Shown here one piece after another: positions 5,691 to 7,968 of a DNA stretch of 7,968 nt. Position 1 is the first letter of the stretch, and each line of letters opens with the position of its first letter. Under the pieces are notes generated by a model that did not search any database, was not told the DNA's origin, and was given only the letters and a program-made list of their open reading frames with translations. Source of the stretch: JBEIUL01 sp044356865. Lineage in GTDB: Bacteria > Planctomycetota > Phycisphaerae > Phycisphaerales > SM1A02. A program made the translations under genes and the position numbers. The stretch is taken from the NCBI GenBank assembly GCA_044356865.1, contig JBIKVN010000150.1:1-7968 (forward strand), given 5' to 3'.

Positions 5691-5702
5691 CCCGCCCCTC
5701 CC

Positions 5703-6893
5703 ATGAGCGACCTCTTTCTGCTCGCCGCCGATACCGCCCCGACCGCCGCCGCCTCCATGAAGGTCTGGGCCTATCTCGCCTTCATCGGGCTCGTCTTCGT
5801 CTTCCTCGCCCTCGACCTCGGGGTCTTCCACCGCGAGGCCCACGAGGTCTCGATGAAGGAGGCCGCGGCCTGGTCGGTCGTGTGGCTGACCTGCGGCCTC
5901 GCCTTCTCGGCCTTCGTCTGGAAGGCCTACGACGCCCACTGGCTCGGGCTCGGCCTCGACACGCCGCGCTACAACACCCACGAGCTGGCCGGCAAGGTCC
6001 CCGAGCAGCCGCTCATCGTCAGCGGCGAGGTCACCGGCGCCGAGGCCGCGAAGCAGTACCTCGTCGGCTACGTCGTCGAGAAGTCGCTGGCGATGGACAA
6101 CATCTTCGTCATCGCCCTGATCTTCGCGTTCTTCGCGGTGCCGGCGAAGTACCAGCACCGCGTGCTGTTCTGGGGCATCCTCGGGGCGCTCATCATGCGC
6201 GGCGGGATGATCTTCCTCGGAGCGGGTCTTATCCTGAAGTACCAGTGGATCCTCATCGTCTTCGGCGGGTTCCTGGTGCTCACCGCCCTCAAGATGGCCC
6301 TCATCAAGGGGAACGACGACCCGTCGCAGAACGTCGCCGTCAAGCTCTGCAAGAAGTTCCTCCCGACCGTCGATTTCTACGACGGGCAGCGGTTCGTGAC
6401 GCGGCGGACGCTGCCTCCGACCTACTCGACCGACCCGAAGACCGGGAAGCCGGTGCAGGACCCTCCGCCGCCCGGCTCGCTCGCGGCCCGGTGGGCGATC
6501 ACGCCGCTCCTGCTCGCCCTGATCCTCGTCGAGATCACCGACCTCGTCTTCGCGGTCGACTCGATCCCGGCGATCTTCGCGATCACGCCCGACCCGTTCA
6601 TCGTCTTCACGAGCAACATCTTCGCGATCCTCGGCCTGCGGGCCCTCTACTTCTGCCTCGCGGTCCTCATCGCGAAGTTCCGATTCCTGAAGCCGGCGTT
6701 GATCCTGATCCTGGCGTTCGTGGGCGTGAAGCTGCTCCTCCTGAGCGTGCCGCCGTACCTCGACCTCGTCGGGCTCGCCCCGCGAAGCCCGATCAAGATC
6801 GACACCACCGTCTCGCTGGTGGTGGTGCTCGCGACGCTCGTCCTCGCGACGGTGCTCAGCATCCTCTTCCCGAAGCGCGACGCGGCGCGCTGA
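5703..6893 (+). CDS. TerC-family integral membrane protein (TerC/Alx type)
   Basis: A 396-residue polytopic membrane protein of the TerC family. Signatures are 'ALDLGVFHREAHEVS' at 36-50, 'VEKSLAMDNIFVI' from 125 and 'VEITDLVFAVDSIPAIFAIT' from 276. The acidic residues D38, E126, D132, E277, D280 and D286 match the conserved metal-site candidates. Relatives such as E. coli Alx and Bacillus MeeF/MeeY have been linked to Mn2+ export, others to tellurite resistance; metal efflux is the likely role. It is somewhat longer than usual because of a loop at about 78-115 and a Pro-rich loop at about 236-262 ('RRTLPPTYSTDPKTG...PPPPG'). The ATG at 5703 is preferred because a -10-like box lies just upstream, but Met19 (5757), right before the first helix, is a fair alternative. 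The channel gene starts 27 nt after its stop, so co-transcription is possible. No other ter genes are present. Confidence 0.93.
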   Translation: MSDLFLLAADTAPTAAASMKVWAYLAFIGLVFVFLALDLGVFHREAHEVSMKEAAAWSVVWLTCGLAFSAFVWKAYDAHWLGLGLDTPRYNTHELAGKVPEQPLIVSGEVTGAEAAKQYLVGYVVEKSLAMDNIFVIALIFAFFAVPAKYQHRVLFWGILGALIMRGGMIFLGAGLILKYQWILIVFGGFLVLTALKMALIKGNDDPSQNVAVKLCKKFLPTVDFYDGQRFVTRRTLPPTYSTDPKTGKPVQDPPPPGSLAARWAITPLLLALILVEITDLVFAVDSIPAIFAITPDPFIVFTSNIFAILGLRALYFCLAVLIAKFRFLKPALILILAFVGVKLLLLSVPPYLDLVGLAPRSPIKIDTTVSLVVVLATLVLATVLSILFPKRDAAR

Positions 6894-6907
6894 CCGCGGC
6901 CCGCCGG

Positions 6908-6913
6908 TATCGT
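6908..6913 (+). promoter_or_regulatory. Possible -10 element of the ligand-gated channel gene
   Basis: TATCGT sits in the 27-bp gap after the terC-like gene and ends 7 nt before the channel's ATG at 6921. It would allow a leaderless transcript separate from any read-through from terC. No Shine-Dalgarno is present. No -35 is recognisable. Confidence 0.25.
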
Positions 6914-6920
6914 GCCGGAC

Positions 6921-7968
6921 ATGCCGAGCCTCGGGCGACTCCTCGCGTCGTTGGTCCTTCTCGCCTCCCCGCCCGCCGCCGCCGCGCCGGCCGGCCCGCA
7001 GGTGCCCCCCGCGATCCTCGCCCCGCCGCCGACCGGGGGCGGGCCGGTACTCGTCGAGGCCCGTTTCGACCTCGCCGACCTCAACCGTCTCGACGAGGAG
7101 AACGAGATCTTCGAGTTCGCCGGCACGCTCACGGTGACCTGGAACGATCCCCGGCAGGCGTTCGACCCGAAGGTCGAGGGCACCGCCGAAAGGATCTTCC
7201 AGGGCGCGTTCCAGTTCGACGAGATCTCGCCGGGCTGGTTCCCCCAGGTCGTGCTGCTGAATGGCGCGGGGATGTACGAGAAGTCGGGCACCGTGCTGCG
7301 GGTGCGGCCCGACGGCACCTCGACGCTGGTCGAGAGCATCGTCGCGTCGGCGACCTGCGACCTCGGCATGCGCCGCTACCCGTTCGACCGCCATCGGCTC
7401 GCGGCGTCGTTCGCGGTGCTGGGCTTCGCCGGCGACGAGATCGCCTTCACGCTGCCCGCCGACGGGGCGCAGGCGGTCGCCAGCCGGGCCACCATCCCGC
7501 AGTGGGAGATCCGCGGCGCGACGGCCGAGGTGGCCGCCCGGAACGCCGGCCCGGTCGAGGCGTCGGCGTTCACGCTCGCGATCGACGTCGCGCGGATCCC
7601 GTTCTACGTGATGCGGCTGATCGTGCTGCCGCTGGCCCTCATCGTGACCATGTCGTTCTCGGTGTTCTGGATGGACCGCTCGTCGCTCGGCGACCGGATC
7701 AACGTCTCGTTCATCGGGATCCTCACCGCGGTCGCGTACCAGATCGTGATGGGCGACAAGCTGCCGCGGATCGCCTACGCGACGGTGATCCACGGGTTCC
7801 TCTCGCTGAGTTTCATCACCATGTGCCTGACGGTGATGGTGAACCTGACCGTCGGGGCGATGGACAAGCGGAAGCGGTTCGACCTCGGCGACCGGGTCGA
7901 CTACGCGTGCCGGTGGCTCTTCCCGCTGGCGTACTTCGGCACGCTCGCGATCGGCTTCACGATCATGA
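6921..7968 (+). CDS. Prokaryotic pentameric ligand-gated ion channel (Cys-loop receptor homologue), 3' end missing
   Basis: The 349 codons seen cover nearly the whole protein; the frame is open at the window end. Residues 1-22 are a signal peptide, followed by a Pro/Ala/Gly linker. The extracellular beta-sandwich domain (about 42-225) has the family pattern 'LNRLDEENEIFEFAGTLTVTW' (54-74) then 'NDPRQAFDP' (75-83). The Cys-loop position is 'CDLGMRRYPFDRH' at 146-158: the canonical Pro154-Phe-Asp is kept, but there is no disulfide-forming Cys pair, as in bacterial members such as GLIC. M1 starts at about 227 ('PFYVMRLIVLPLALI'), M2 is about 258-277 ('DRINVSFIGILTAVAYQIV'), M3 about 286-310, and M4 begins near 331. 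The acidic Asp258 at the inner end of M2 resembles cation-selective relatives. Ligand unknown: protons or a small amine are family-based guesses. It follows the terC-like gene by 27 nt. Confidence 0.92.
   Translation, partial: MPSLGRLLASLVLLASPPAAAAPAGPQVPPAILAPPPTGGGPVLVEARFDLADLNRLDEENEIFEFAGTLTVTWNDPRQAFDPKVEGTAERIFQGAFQFDEISPGWFPQVVLLNGAGMYEKSGTVLRVRPDGTSTLVESIVASATCDLGMRRYPFDRHRLAASFAVLGFAGDEIAFTLPADGAQAVASRATIPQWEIRGATAEVAARNAGPVEASAFTLAIDVARIPFYVMRLIVLPLALIVTMSFSVFWMDRSSLGDRINVSFIGILTAVAYQIVMGDKLPRIAYATVIHGFLSLSFITMCLTVMVNLTVGAMDKRKRFDLGDRVDYACRWLFPLAYFGTLAIGFTIM

Larger units (their letters stand above)
5378..5702. other. 325-bp divergent intergenic region rich in repeats and hairpins
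   Basis: This gap separates the outward-facing phosphoesterase and terC genes, so it should carry both promoters and no terminators. It contains a stem-loop near the phosphoesterase start, a two-unit imperfect repeat block, a strong GAA-loop hairpin, a 12-bp palindrome GGTACCGGTACC at 5522-5533, a hexamer run and a 13-bp tandem repeat. Short frames crossing it give Arg/Pro/Ser-rich or K-S-K-S type peptides dictated by the repeats and are not credible genes. I see no yybP-ykoY manganese riboswitch, although some terC/alx genes have one. Confidence 0.7.

Noticed and set aside
5378..5702. yybP-ykoY manganese riboswitch before the terC-like gene
   Set aside because: Some terC/alx genes have it, but I could not find its conserved loop sequences. 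A covariance-model search would settle it.
5388..5706. Small peptides encoded within the repeat block (for example plus-strand 5497-5706)
   Set aside because: Translations simply mirror the DNA repeats (K-S-K-S, L-D-L-D, R-Y-R-Y) and no start signals are convincing.
5676..7793. 705-codon open frame on the minus strand opposite the terC-like and channel genes
   Set aside because: It is almost entirely Arg/Glu/Asp/Gly with no domain or membrane pattern, and it lies antisense to two genes with clear family motifs. High GC suppresses stop codons in such shadow frames.
7966..7968. TGA at the very end of the window as the channel gene's stop
   Set aside because: It is out of frame: the last complete codon is ATG at 7965-7967, so the gene continues past the window.

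Overview
The window is high-GC bacterial DNA, densely packed with eight protein genes. No tRNA, rRNA, CRISPR array, transposase or phage gene is visible. A planctomycete-like source (Phycisphaerae-like) is my best guess. The reasons are the GC richness, the near absence of Shine-Dalgarno sequences before stand-alone genes, and a secreted protein built on a fibronectin-III-like repeat ending in a 'DEGWRNV'-type motif. No phylogenetic marker is present, so this is weak.

Layout from left to right: (1) the 5' part of a secreted FN3-like protein, minus strand, running off the left edge. (2) A two-gene minus-strand operon: a CNNM/CorC-type membrane transporter (DUF21 + CBS pair + CorC/HlyC domain) followed, with a 4-nt GTGA stop/start overlap, by a membrane-anchored alpha/beta hydrolase. 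(3) A divergent aquaporin-family channel on the plus strand. (4) A second minus-strand operon, convergent with the aquaporin and only 3 nt from it: an LpxH/COG2908-like metallophosphoesterase followed by an MGDG-synthase/MurG-type glycosyltransferase. Their reading frames overlap by 115 nt. (5) A 325-bp divergent intergenic region filled with imperfect repeats and hairpins. (6) A TerC-family membrane protein, plus strand. (7) A prokaryotic pentameric ligand-gated ion channel (Cys-loop receptor homologue), plus strand, open at the right edge.

The content is mostly envelope and membrane biology: divalent-cation handling (CNNM/CorC, TerC), solute and ion flux (aquaporin, ligand-gated channel) and probable lipid or glycolipid metabolism (phosphoesterase plus glycosyltransferase). 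Nothing amounts to a clear new defence or mobile system.

The most interesting observations are three. An 11-bp tandem repeat lies in the phosphoesterase/glycosyltransferase overlap, and loss of one copy would fuse the two genes in frame into a 672-residue protein. The repeat block before terC is unexplained. The last is a start-signal pattern: operon-internal genes have Shine-Dalgarno sequences, while most operon-first genes have none and carry a TANNNT hexamer a short way upstream.
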